A DNA stretch of 17,577 nt from Cyanobacteriota bacterium (GCA_027482985.1 JAIXVO010000564.1:1-17577); one strand, 5' to 3'. Shown: positions 7,769 through 15,864, numbered from the stretch's first letter. Translations and numbers: made by a program. The notes: generated from the letters alone by a model not told the origin.

Positions 7769-9199
7769 TCAAGTTGGGCGGGGGGCGGGGATCCCCTGGG
7801 CGATCGCGGCTGTGACAACACCCGCCGCTTCCAGGACTGCCGCCACCCGTAACACCGTGGCTTCCTGATAGGGGGCGGCGATCAGTTGCACCCCCACGGG
7901 GAGAGACTGCGGCTGGGCGATCGGCACCGAGAGAATCGGTAAGCCAATGAAGGAGAGCGGTTGCGTAAACCGCCCCAAATTGGGACGGGCAGGCAACGTG
8001 GTGCCATTCAGCTCGATCAGATTTTGCCCAATGTGAAGGGCGGGATAGGGGGTGGTGGGGGCAATGATCAGGTCTACATCCTGAAAAATCTGCCGCACCT
8101 GCTCCCGGTACCACTGGCGAAACCGTTGGGCTTGCAGATACCAGGCCGCCGGGAGAAAGGCACCCGCCAAAAAGCGATCGCGGGTCATGGGATCGAAGTC
8201 TTGCGGTCGGGTGCGGAGGTCATCCAGGTGTTGGTCTGCGCCTTCGCAGGCCGTAATCGTGAGCGCCGCCGCCCGCGCTCGGTGGGTTTCTGGCAGCGTT
8301 ACGGTTTGGGTTACGCCCAACGCTTCAGCCACCTGTTGCACCGCCTGGAACACCTCCGGGGTCGCCCCTTCCGCAAAATACCCAGCGGCGATCGCCACCC
8401 GTAACCCGCCCCTGCCTGCCGCTAATTGGGGCACACAGGGGGCGAGGGGCCGCCGACTCCAGACTGGGTCAGCCCCAGCCGCAGATTGCAACACATCAAA
8501 CGCCAGGGCAATATCCCGCACCGATCGCCCCAGGGGGCCGATGTGGTCGAGACTACTGGAGAACAACACCGTTCCCGCCCGTGACAATCGGCCATAGGTC
8601 GGCTTGAAGCCAAACACGCCACACAGCGAGGCGGGAACGCGAATCGACCCATTCGTATCCGAACCCAGCGTCAAGGGGAGCAGTCCCGCTGCTACCGCCG
8701 CCGCCGACCCACCCGACGAGCCGCCTGCAATGCGATCGCGGTCATGGGGATTCCGAGTCGCGCCATAGTGGGTATTTTCGGTAGAAAACCCATAGGCATA
8801 TTCATCCATATTGAGTGCGCCCACCAGCACCGCGCCCGCTTGTTTGAGCGCCACGATCGCCGCCGCATCCGCCGTTGCCGGGGCATTTTCGGCATTGATT
8901 TTGGAGCCCGCCAGCGTCGGAATGCCCGCCACATCAAACAAATCTTTGACGGCAAAGGGCACTCCAGCCAGCGGCCCCGGATCGATCCCCTGGGCGATCG
9001 CTCGATCAATCGCCTCCGCCTGCGCGATCGCCGCCGTTGCCGTCACTGTCGTAAAACAGTTGAGGCTGGGATTGAGCGCTGTAATTCGCTCCAGCGTGGC
9101 TACGACCACCGTTTTGGCGGTGACTTCCTGCCGGCGGACGGCCTCAGCGAGGTGTGTGGCATCTCGATATTGGTTCAGGTCAATCATGGGCGTGTTCAT
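7769..9199 (-). CDS. atzE: AtzE/HpxY-like amidase (amidase signature family)
   Basis: A 476-residue amidase-signature hydrolase. The catalytic triad can be read: Lys85 in PFAVKDLFDVAG, the cis-Ser in the GGSSGGS motif at 159-165, and the nucleophile Ser185 in GSDTNGSIRVPAS. D-T-N-G-S rather than D-T-G-G-S, with the following LCGVFGFKPTYGRLSR, fits the AtzE group better than GatA as I recall it. AtzE hydrolyses 1-carboxybiuret in the cyanuric-acid pathway, and HpxY works with HpxX in oxalurate use. The start ATG overlaps the stop of the AtzG-like gene as ATGA, the gene pairing expected for an AtzE-AtzG heterotetramer. The closeness of HpxZ/AtzH and an ABC importer argues for a ureide-type substrate. 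A GatA paralogue is the main alternative; I consider it unlikely. Confidence 0.88.
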   Translation of the reverse strand: MNTPMIDLNQYRDATHLAEAVRRQEVTAKTVVVATLERITALNPSLNCFTTVTATAAIAQAEAIDRAIAQGIDPGPLAGVPFAVKDLFDVAGIPTLAGSKINAENAPATADAAAIVALKQAGAVLVGALNMDEYAYGFSTENTHYGATRNPHDRDRIAGGSSGGSAAAVAAGLLPLTLGSDTNGSIRVPASLCGVFGFKPTYGRLSRAGTVLFSSSLDHIGPLGRSVRDIALAFDVLQSAAGADPVWSRRPLAPCVPQLAAGRGGLRVAIAAGYFAEGATPEVFQAVQQVAEALGVTQTVTLPETHRARAAALTITACEGADQHLDDLRTRPQDFDPMTRDRFLAGAFLPAAWYLQAQRFRQWYREQVRQIFQDVDLIIAPTTPYPALHIGQNLIELNGTTLPARPNLGRFTQPLSFIGLPILSVPIAQPQSLPVGVQLIAAPYQEATVLRVAAVLEAAGVVTAAIAQGIPAPRPT

Positions 9200-9393
9200 G
9201 GATAGAATACCGGAGCCGCTTCAACGGTAGGGGGCAGGGGATAGTCGAGAAAGAGCCGCGCGATCGCCTGGGTGCGGTACAAATTTTCCAGCACGCCGGG
9301 GCGATGGTCGGGATGGATCTCGAGCTTGAGCAGGATGGCGAGTTGCGCCACATACAGGTCTAAATCTTGCGGGCTGTGGATAGTTTCAGGCAT
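9196..9393 (-). CDS. atzG: AtzG/HpxX-like small subunit (DUF4089)
   Basis: A 65-residue protein with two predicted helices (DLDLYVAQLAILLKL and PGVLENLYRTQAIARLFLDYP) and a C-terminal tail VEAAPVFYP. That tail matches the conserved P-A-P-V/F-x-P end of AtzG/HpxX proteins. AtzG is a GatC-like chaperone subunit that wraps around AtzE and is needed for its folding and activity. I chose ATG 9393 because AGGGAGG lies 9 nt upstream; ATG 9402 is immediately next to that ribosome site and so less likely. It starts 14 bp after the porin stop and overlaps the amidase start, which strongly implies co-translation with the amidase. Confidence 0.85.
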   Translation of the reverse strand: MPETIHSPQDLDLYVAQLAILLKLEIHPDHRPGVLENLYRTQAIARLFLDYPLPPTVEAAPVFYP

Positions 9394-9407
9394 GCTGCTC
9401 ATCCTCC

Positions 9408-11207
9408 CTAAAAACTAAACTGAGTCCGCAGATTCCCCACAAACACGGTGGGGTTGCTGCTGAAATTGTTGGCATTGATGATGGTGTAGAAGGCGGGAAT
9501 AATCGCGATATTGTCATTAATCGGGTAGTAATAGGACAACTCCAGATCGTATTGCGTCCCGCCATCGCCGTTCCCCGATCGCAAAAACCGCCGACCCGCC
9601 ACAAAATCGTTGGGCACGACAAAAGACAGGACAGCCAGAGCACCCCGTTTACCCAGATCGGGAAACCCCAGCCCAAACTGAATGGCTTGCGTATTCAGGG
9701 TGCCACCATCCCGCGCCAAATTCACGGGGCGCACCTGGGTAATGCCGTAGGAGTAGCGGCCAAAAATCCCAAAGCGGGGCGTAATGGCCCAATCGAAGTT
9801 GGCAATGAACGCATCGCCAGGGGCATCTTTAACCGGACCGCCAAAGCCATCATCAATGAATCCCACTGGGATCGGTTCACCCGTGAGGAAGCCATTGGCC
9901 GCTTTGAGGTTGGTGCGGGCATAGTGCAGGCGCACATTGAAGTTGCGGGTGGGCGAGTAAACCAACTCAGCCGCCAGGGTATTCGTGCCGCCAAACAAAC
10001 CTTGCAAGGGATCATTGGCGCTAGGATTGGCTAAATATTCCGAATTTTGCCCCAGGTAGCCCACGGTGAAGCGCAACTGCGGATTGATCGTCCATTGCGC
10101 CACCGCTCCAGAGCCGCGATCGATCACGTTGGAGAGCGTGCTGCCATTGGAGTTATAAGAGGTCGCGCCAGTGACGAAAAAGGTATAGCGGTTTTGGTCG
10201 AAGTGCCGATAGAAGTTAATCCGGGGGCCGACAGTGACCCGTAGGGAGGGAGTCGCCGGGAAAGTATAGAACAACTCCCGAATCACAGCGGTATTGGCAG
10301 CGGCAGCACCGCCCGCAGCGGGAATGGTTTCCAGGAAGGGCGTTCCCCAGCTATTGAAAAAGCCAGAGGAAACCAGTTGGTTGGCTGGAGCAATGCCATT
10401 CCCAGCGGCGATTTGGGTGACGAGTTGGTCTTTCCCGGTGAAGGAAGTCGTGAGGTTGAGGTAGACCTGATAGTTCGCCACGATTTCTGGGCGTTGGCGC
10501 TGCACCTGGGAGGGCACCCCCCGGCGACGAATGGGCGCGACAAACGGCACATTGGGCACGAACGGGTTACGCTCAGCGGTGAGGGTATCGCCGCCAAAGG
10601 TGGCACCCGTCAGGTTGAAGGCGGCTAACCCGCGCAACACCGTTGTGGTCGAGAATTGCTGTTTTTCCAGGGTGGCGGTCTTCACCTCCAGCGCCTCTAC
10701 CCGTCCCCGCAGGTTGGTTAATTCAGCCGCAAACTCTTCCTGCAACCGCTTCACGACTTCCAGATCGGCTTTCGTCACAAAGTCCGCTGTGGCGACGGCC
10801 AGGAGTTCCTGCACCTTATCCAGACAGGCATTCAACCCAGCCGCAAACTCATACCGAGACAGGGCGCGATTGCCCCGAAAGGTCTGATCGGGATAGCCAA
10901 TGATGCAACCATACCGTTCGACCAAGGATTGCAACGCCTGGAACGCCCAATCGGTCGGCTTGACATCGGCAAATTGGGACACCGATGTCACCTGCGACAT
11001 CGCCGCAACAGGTTCAATTCCGGCTAAATCGCTGGCCTGCGTCCCCGCATTCGCCCGCAAGCTCTGGTTGACCTGCTCTACTTGCGTGATCGTGACAGTG
11101 CCAGACTTGACCGCTGGAGTGGCGATCGCCCCCTTCGCCGTCAACATTACACCCGCGATCGCGGGCACCGCTAATAGTAACCGCCGCATCATGATCGAAT
11201 TCAACAT
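9408..11207 (-). CDS. SLH-domain outer-membrane porin (cyanobacterial Som/OprB-like)
   Basis: A 599-residue outer-membrane protein. Residues about 6-30 form a signal peptide (R-R, a hydrophobic LLLAVPAIAGVML core, then ATPA). An SLH domain follows at about 77-137 (FADVKPTDWAFQALQSL, GYPDQTFRGNRALSRYEFA), then a coiled coil at about 147-184, and from about 190 a beta-barrel rich in alternating aromatic strands that ends in the terminal Phe (RTQFSF) read by the outer-membrane assembly machinery. SLH binds peptidoglycan-linked polymer; the barrel passes small solutes or ions. GAGG and GAGGAG lie upstream of ATG 11207; GTG 11210 is an alternative. It is the first gene of the operon and lies only 14 bp before atzG, so it may serve uptake of the operon's substrate. 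Many cyanobacteria carry several paralogues, some called iron-uptake porins. Confidence 0.9.
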   Translation of the reverse strand: MLNSIMMRRLLLAVPAIAGVMLTAKGAIATPAVKSGTVTITQVEQVNQSLRANAGTQASDLAGIEPVAAMSQVTSVSQFADVKPTDWAFQALQSLVERYGCIIGYPDQTFRGNRALSRYEFAAGLNACLDKVQELLAVATADFVTKADLEVVKRLQEEFAAELTNLRGRVEALEVKTATLEKQQFSTTTVLRGLAAFNLTGATFGGDTLTAERNPFVPNVPFVAPIRRRGVPSQVQRQRPEIVANYQVYLNLTTSFTGKDQLVTQIAAGNGIAPANQLVSSGFFNSWGTPFLETIPAAGGAAAANTAVIRELFYTFPATPSLRVTVGPRINFYRHFDQNRYTFFVTGATSYNSNGSTLSNVIDRGSGAVAQWTINPQLRFTVGYLGQNSEYLANPSANDPLQGLFGGTNTLAAELVYSPTRNFNVRLHYARTNLKAANGFLTGEPIPVGFIDDGFGGPVKDAPGDAFIANFDWAITPRFGIFGRYSYGITQVRPVNLARDGGTLNTQAIQFGLGFPDLGKRGALAVLSFVVPNDFVAGRRFLRSGNGDGGTQYDLELSYYYPINDNIAIIPAFYTIINANNFSSNPTVFVGNLRTQFSF

Positions 11208-11541
11208 CACGCCTCAATCTCCTCACAAATTCACCACTCATTGCCCCCAGCCCAACCGTTGACCGCCAGCCGCACTCGTCAGTCGCGCACTGGCTCTTGC
11301 CTGTTCACCACCGCGTTCGCTGAACGGCTCGATCAAGTTGGAAAAAAACCTGGGTTGAGAAATCAGATTAGCAGCCTGCCCCGCCTGGACGCGATAGCAA
11401 AAGTTCGGCAAAGGTCGCCCAAAAGTTCACTCAAAGTCGGTTGACTCCGTAGCGGACTGTTACATATGTAACAAGTAGTGGTTCCCCTTGCCGATACAGT
11501 GGGATTTAACGTTTTGTTAATCTTTTGGATTGTTGCGCCTG
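11208..11541. other. Divergent promoter region between the porin operon and the NB-ARC/WD40 gene
   Basis: These 334 bp carry no gene. They contain the 16-bp palindrome at 11458-11473, a GGAAAAAAAC tract near 11340, and a T-rich stretch GTTTTGTTAATC just before the WD40 gene. The leftward promoter of the porin operon must lie here, but I cannot identify its boxes with any confidence. Confidence 0.6.
11458..11473 (+). promoter_or_regulatory. Perfect 16-bp palindrome with CRP/NtcA-class promoter spacing
   Basis: TGTTACATATGTAACA is a perfect dyad. Its outer TGTTA/TAACA arms match the geometry of CRP-family sites (TGTGA-N6-TCACA), and inside it reads GTT-N8-AAC, one base per half away from the NtcA consensus GTA-N8-TAC. 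A -10-like TACAGT (TAN3T) starts at 11495, 22 bp after AAC, which is the spacing of activated NtcA/CRP promoters. It would drive the rightward NB-ARC/WD40 gene, and it also lies about 250 bp upstream of the porin operon. The dyad is certain; the regulator is inferred. Confidence 0.5.
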
Positions 11542-14500
11542 ATGAATGCGGAAGAAGCCCTCGCCTGTTTAACGGAACTGTTACCCCATGCCCATCTGAA
11601 CAAGCTGCAAACGGTCATCTTTCAGCAGGTGTGGAACGATCGCGCTTATACCGAAATCGCGAAAGAGTCGGGTTATGGGCTGAGCCACATTAAGCAGACT
11701 GGCTCTGAGCTGTGGCAACTGTTATCGCAAAATCTGGGCGAAAAGGTCAACAAAACTAATCTGCAAACCGTGTTAAAGCGGCACCACCGGCGCATCGGGC
11801 AACCAGTGATGCCGCCTGTGCGCCTCCCGCCTGCCCCCGTCCCGCCTGCCCCCTTGCAGTGTGATTGGGGGGATGCCACTGACATTGCCACCGTTTGTGG
11901 TCGCGATGCTGAATTGGCTACCTTAGAACGCTGGGTCAGTGTCGATCGCTGTCGTCTGATCGGGGTGTTTGGCATGGGGGGCATGGGCAAAACCACCCTT
12001 TCCCTGCGGGTTGCGCAACATCTGGCTACCGCCGCCCCCCTGGAATGGATCATCTGGCGATCGCTGCGGAACGCACCCCCGCTGGAGCAGTTGCTCACCG
12101 ATTGGTTACAAGTCTGGGCCACGACCACGGCGTTGACGCTGCCAGAGTCGGTAGAGGCAAAAATGCAGGCATTGCTGCACCACTTAAAAACCCATCGGTG
12201 TCTGCTGGTGCTCGACAATGTCGAATCGATTATGCAGCCGCAAGACAGCACGGGCGCTTTTCAACCGGGGTATGAAGGCTATGGCGACCTGCTGGCGGCG
12301 ATCGCCCAAACACCCCACCAAAGTTGTTTACTGTTAACCAGTCGCGAACAACCGCTGGGCTTTAATGGTTGGGAAAGTGCCACGCTCCCCGTGCGATCGC
12401 TGCAACTGCCGGGACTGGATGCGATCGCGATTCAAGATCTGCTCCACCTACGAGGCCAGTTCTCCGGCACCGCTGCCGATTGGCAGGCATTGATCCGCCA
12501 CTACTCTGGTAATCCTCTGGCGCTCAAAATTGCAGCCAGCGCGATGAGTGATTTTTTTGGCGGGAATATTGCCCAGTTCCTCACCTTCTTACAGCAAAGT
12601 GGTGGCATCTTTGCCGATATTCGCGACCTGTTGACGGGGCAATTCCATCGGCTGACACCGTTAGAGCGGCAAATCCTCTACTGGTTAGCAATCAACCGCG
12701 AACCGATCTCGCTCCTCACCTTGCAGGCTGACTTCATCCCCCTGCCCCAGTCGGCGGCGCTCTTAGAAGCCTTAAGCGCGTTAGAACGTCGCTGTTTCCT
12801 GGAACGAGTCAGCCCCAGTGAGGGGTTTGGGACTCCATCTGTGACCCTCTTTACATTGCAACCTGTGGTGCTGGAGTATGTCACTGAACAATTGATTCAG
12901 CAAGTGCTGACGGAAATCACAGATTGGTGCGAAACTGATGCCGAAACTCAGTCGGCAGTTTCCTCTCCTCACCGATTTCAGCAAGCGCTGCTGAAAACCC
13001 ATGCACTGATCAAAGCGCAAACCAAAGACTATATTCGCGAAGTGCAAGTGCGATTAATTCTGCAACCCCTCATTGAACGCTTACTCGATCGCTTTGATGT
13101 TCAGGATCTCGACCAACGACTGATGCACTTGTTATTGCTGTTTCGCGGCAAGGGTAAACAGCAAACGGGCTACCTGGCGGGCAATATCATCAATTTGCTG
13201 AGCCAGCTGCAACGGGATCTCAGCGATCGCGACTTTTCACATCTGGCAATTCGGCAGGCTTACCTGAAGCGGGTCAATTTGCAACGGGTGAACCTGGCTC
13301 ACGCCCAACTCAGCCAGTCTGTATTTACCGAATCCTTCAGTCCGGTGTTGTCGGTTGCGTTTAGTCAGGATGGCACGTTATTGGCGGCTGGCGATGTCAG
13401 CCACGAAATTCATGTGTGGCAGGTGGGCACCCAACAACCGCTGCTGACGTTGAAGGCGGAAGGGTGGGTCTGGTCGGTGGCGTTCAGTCCCGATGGGCGG
13501 TTCCTGGCAAGCAGTGGCAGTCACTCGGTATGTTTGTGGGATGTGCAAACTGGGCGCTGTGTGCGATCGCTCCAGGGCTATGCCAGCCGCATTTTTGCCA
13601 TTGCGTTTAGTCCCGATGGCACTCAGTTAATCAGCGGCAGTGAGGATCATTTGATTCGCATCTGGGCGGTGGAAACGGGGCAACTGTTGCACTGCTTACG
13701 GGGCCACACGGACGAAGTGCGCGCCATCGCCGTCCATCCCAGCGGCAATTGGCTTGCCAGTACGGGCTGCGATCGCACCATTCGCCTGTGGAATTTGCGC
13801 ACCGGGACTGAGTTCACCTGTACGCCGCCGCAAGCGGCCACCCTGCATGCCCTCGCCTTCACCCCCACGGGCACCCAGTTAGTATGTAGCAGCGATCGCG
13901 CCATTCAAGTCTGGACGGTGGCGATCGACCCCCCGGCTGACAGTGCCGCTTTGACGTTACACCAAACCCTTCAGGGCCATACGGCACCGATTCGGGCGAT
14001 CGCGGTTTGCCCCCAGGGGGACTGGTTCGCCAGTGGCAGCGACGATTACACCATCCGGCTCTGGAGTTTGGCCACCGGGGAATGCTTGCGCGTTTTGCCG
14101 GGGCATACCAGTTGGATTTCGGCCCTGTGTTTTGCCCCCTCCGGCACCCCCTACTTACTCGCCAGTGGCAGTGAAGACCAGTCCATTCGGCTCTGGGACA
14201 GTCGCACTGCGGTGTGTTTACAGACCCTCCAGGGCTATAGCAATGGCATCTGGTCGATCGCCTGTCACCCGCACCACAAACAGTTCATCAGTGCCGGACA
14301 AGATCGCACTGTGCGCCTATGGGACAGCGAAACCGGGGACTGTTTGCAAATCCTACGGGGCCATCACAGTTGGGTCTGGTCGGTTGGCTTTAACCCCGAT
14401 GGCACCCTGATTGCCAGCAGCAGTGACGATCGCACGATTCGGATCTGGAGTTCCAACGGCACCTGCTTGCACGCCTTACAAGGCCATACCGACCAAGTCT

Positions 14501-15291
14501 ATTCCATTACCTTCAACCCTAACCCCCGCTGGCAAATGCAGTCTCTCCTGGCCAGCGGCAGTCTCGATGGCACCGTCCGCCTGTGGCATGTGCACAACGG
14601 CACTTGCTTACAGACCTTGGCCACCCATAGTGGGGGAGTCTGGTCGGTTGCCTTCAATCCCGACGGCACGTTACTCGCCAGCGGCAGCCTCGACCAAACG
14701 ATTAATCTCTGGGATGTGAGTGCTTTGTTGACCCAACCCGCTGCCGCCCCCCGCCGACTCTACCAACTGACTGGCCATCAAAGCTGGGTGCGGGGGGTCG
14801 CCTTCAGTCCCGATGGCAATCTCCTCGCCAGCGCCAGTGCGGATGGCATGGTCAAGTTATGGGAAGTCACAACGGGTGCTTTACGGCAAACCTTACAGGC
14901 TCACACCAGCGCCATTCTGTGTATTGTCTTCAGCCCCGACAACACCACCTTCGCCACCAGCGGCATCGACGGCACCGTGAGAGTCTGGCACCTGGCCGCA
15001 GACTCCAGCAGGGCAACTGTCGCCCTGGAGGAACCCACCATTTTTGTGGGACACGAACGCTGGGTCAGGTTTCTGGCCTACGCACCCCATGACCCGATTT
15101 TGATGAGTTGCAGTCAGGACGAAACGATTAAGTTCTGGAATCTGCAAACGGGAGCCTGCCAGCAAACCCTCCGCATTTTGCGCCCCTACGAAGGTCTCAA
15201 TATTCACGAGATTCAAGGACTGACCGCCGCCCAAACCGCCATGCTCAAGTTTTTAGGCGCGATCGAGCGGGGCGATCGCCAGGTGGCGTAA
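11542..15291 (+). CDS. HTH / NB-ARC STAND NTPase with 14 WD40 repeats
   Basis: About 1249 residues. Residues 1-85 are a helix-turn-helix-like module (KLQTVIFQQVWNDRAYTEIAKESGYGLSHIKQ), followed by a Pro-rich linker (about 86-105) and an NB-ARC ATPase with P-loop GMGGMGKTT at 144-152, Walker B CLLVLDNVES, LLLTSRE as sensor 1, and GNPLALKIAAS. After a helical middle, 14 WD repeats run from about residue 600 to 1206 (each ends like IRLWDS or VRLWHV), enough for two seven-blade propellers. The tail RPYEGLNIHEIQGLTAAQ is typical of cyanobacterial relatives. STAND proteins are nucleotide switches that oligomerise on ligand binding; the propellers are the likely sensor. No effector nuclease or protease domain is visible, so it may signal to a partner or regulate transcription. 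ATG 11542 is preferred over TTG 11530 or 11533; no clear ribosome site is seen. A CRP-like dyad lies about 70 bp upstream. Confidence 0.9.
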   Translation: MNAEEALACLTELLPHAHLNKLQTVIFQQVWNDRAYTEIAKESGYGLSHIKQTGSELWQLLSQNLGEKVNKTNLQTVLKRHHRRIGQPVMPPVRLPPAPVPPAPLQCDWGDATDIATVCGRDAELATLERWVSVDRCRLIGVFGMGGMGKTTLSLRVAQHLATAAPLEWIIWRSLRNAPPLEQLLTDWLQVWATTTALTLPESVEAKMQALLHHLKTHRCLLVLDNVESIMQPQDSTGAFQPGYEGYGDLLAAIAQTPHQSCLLLTSREQPLGFNGWESATLPVRSLQLPGLDAIAIQDLLHLRGQFSGTAADWQALIRHYSGNPLALKIAASAMSDFFGGNIAQFLTFLQQSGGIFADIRDLLTGQFHRLTPLERQILYWLAINREPISLLTLQADFIPLPQSAALLEALSALERRCFLERVSPSEGFGTPSVTLFTLQPVVLEYVTEQLIQQVLTEITDWCETDAETQSAVSSPHRFQQALLKTHALIKAQTKDYIREVQVRLILQPLIERLLDRFDVQDLDQRLMHLLLLFRGKGKQQTGYLAGNIINLLSQLQRDLSDRDFSHLAIRQAYLKRVNLQRVNLAHAQLSQSVFTESFSPVLSVAFSQDGTLLAAGDVSHEIHVWQVGTQQPLLTLKAEGWVWSVAFSPDGRFLASSGSHSVCLWDVQTGRCVRSLQGYASRIFAIAFSPDGTQLISGSEDHLIRIWAVETGQLLHCLRGHTDEVRAIAVHPSGNWLASTGCDRTIRLWNLRTGTEFTCTPPQAATLHALAFTPTGTQLVCSSDRAIQVWTVAIDPPADSAALTLHQTLQGHTAPIRAIAVCPQGDWFASGSDDYTIRLWSLATGECLRVLPGHTSWISALCFAPSGTPYLLASGSEDQSIRLWDSRTAVCLQTLQGYSNGIWSIACHPHHKQFISAGQDRTVRLWDSETGDCLQILRGHHSWVWSVGFNPDGTLIASSSDDRTIRIWSSNGTCLHALQGHTDQVYSITFNPNPRWQMQSLLASGSLDGTVRLWHVHNGTCLQTLATHSGGVWSVAFNPDGTLLASGSLDQTINLWDVSALLTQPAAAPRRLYQLTGHQSWVRGVAFSPDGNLLASASADGMVKLWEVTTGALRQTLQAHTSAILCIVFSPDNTTFATSGIDGTVRVWHLAADSSRATVALEEPTIFVGHERWVRFLAYAPHDPILMSCSQDETIKFWNLQTGACQQTLRILRPYEGLNIHEIQGLTAAQTAMLKFLGAIERGDRQVA

Positions 15292-15534
15292 CCGAAATCA
15301 TGCACAACCTGTGGTGCCCCGACACTCGGAAACTTCGACCATTTTCTTGATGATCGTGATATCGCCAATAGTTACGGGGTCGCAAGGTTTTCCTCCAATT
15401 CTCATCCATAATCCAGGCTAGGCGTTCTGACTCGCCTCGTTTGACCGATCCGGCTATCATCAGGACTGGGGTACGTTGCCGGAGGAGCAGGCGAGGTGAG
15501 GCAGAGGGGCGATCGCCCCCTCCCTCAAAAAAAG

Positions 15535-15585
15535 TTGTAGTATCCCCTTGACACTTTGTAGTATATTGTATTATGTTTGTAGTAT
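15535..15585 (+). repeat. Three TTGTAGTAT repeats at exact 21-bp spacing
   Basis: Identical 9-mers start at 15535, 15556 and 15577, and a one-mismatch copy TTGTATTAT starts at 15566. The steps are 21 bp and about 10-11 bp, so every copy faces the same side of the helix. They overlap a candidate promoter, as expected of an operator for a cooperatively binding repressor. The same 9-mer lies at 3649-3657. TGTAGTA/TACTACA half-sites recall BlaI/MecI-type operators, but that identification is inference. Confidence 0.7.
15548..15574 (+). promoter_or_regulatory. Candidate sigma-70-type promoter
   Basis: TTGACA at 15548-15553 is a perfect -35 box and TATTAT at 15569-15574 a good -10 box; the 15-bp spacer is shorter than ideal. 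The promoter is interleaved with the TTGTAGTAT repeats, so a protein bound there would block it. It points to the 64-residue ORF and could also transcribe the tRNA array, since no terminator is seen between them. Confidence 0.5.
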
Positions 15586-15612
15586 GAGATGAGGCGCAAA
15601 GGAGCCAATTCG

Positions 15613-15807
15613 ATGAATACTCAATCTCTCACTAAACATAGCTATTTCTGGAAGTTCTTAGCGTTTTTCAAAAGTCATAGTCCTAGCACTCCAGTGTCAT
15701 TACCAGAAGACTCGCTAGAGCAACCCAATACATCTAATTCAGAATATCGTCAAGCACTGCATCAAATTCATCAAAACTACACGCTAGAACGGCGTAATTT
15801 CTTGTGA
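15613..15807 (+). CDS. Small hypothetical protein upstream of the tRNA array
   Basis: A 64-residue open frame starting MNTQSLTKHS. I do not recognise the family. The N-terminal part has an aromatic, basic stretch YFWKFLAFFKSH that could be a short amphipathic or membrane-touching helix; a Pro/Ser-rich linker follows and then a polar helix EYRQALHQIHQNYTLERRNFL. ATG 15613 has GGAG 8 nt upstream, whereas the in-frame ATG 15589 has no such site. The coding DNA is clearly richer in A/T than the neighbouring genes and lacks HIP1 sites, which suggests later acquisition, perhaps together with the array 57 bp downstream. The tandem operator sites imply tight control. An antitoxin-like or phage-derived role is possible but unsupported. 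Confidence 0.5.
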   Translation: MNTQSLTKHSYFWKFLAFFKSHSPSTPVSLPEDSLEQPNTSNSEYRQALHQIHQNYTLERRNFL

Positions 15808-15864
15808 TTTGCACTGATCAATCACTCAACCTGAACCTTGAAAATTGAATCCTGCCACCTTTTG

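Larger units (their letters stand above)
15292..15612. other. Region between the WD40 gene and the small ORF
   Basis: No gene can be supported here. A minus-strand open frame over 15245-15460 overlaps the WD40 gene end and has no motif I know. The palindrome GGGGCGATCGCCCC near 15508-15521 is a HIP1 site in a GC arm with an A-run after it; on neither strand does it have terminator order. The right end holds the 21-bp-spaced repeats and the promoter listed separately. Confidence 0.5.

Noticed and set aside
7716..8114. N-terminal extension of the ABC ATPase
   Set aside because: It overlaps the amidase gene in another frame and lacks ATPase homology; the domain begins just after ATG 7715.
11449..11463. 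Possible NtcA site GTA...TAC near the palindrome
   Set aside because: The spacer is nine bases, not eight, so it does not fit the NtcA consensus; only the overlapping dyad was kept.
15245..15460. 71-residue minus-strand frame after the WD40 gene
   Set aside because: It overlaps the WD40 coding end, has no known motif and no clear ribosome site.
15500..15532. GGGGCGATCGCCCC palindrome plus A-run as a terminator for the WD40 gene
   Set aside because: On the plus strand the run after the arm is A, not T, and on the minus strand the T-run comes before the arm; neither order fits an intrinsic terminator.
15535..15585. TTGTAGTAT repeats as a CRISPR array or plasmid iterons
   Set aside because: Units are only 9 bp with 12-bp gaps, too short for CRISPR, and they overlap a promoter with no replication gene nearby.
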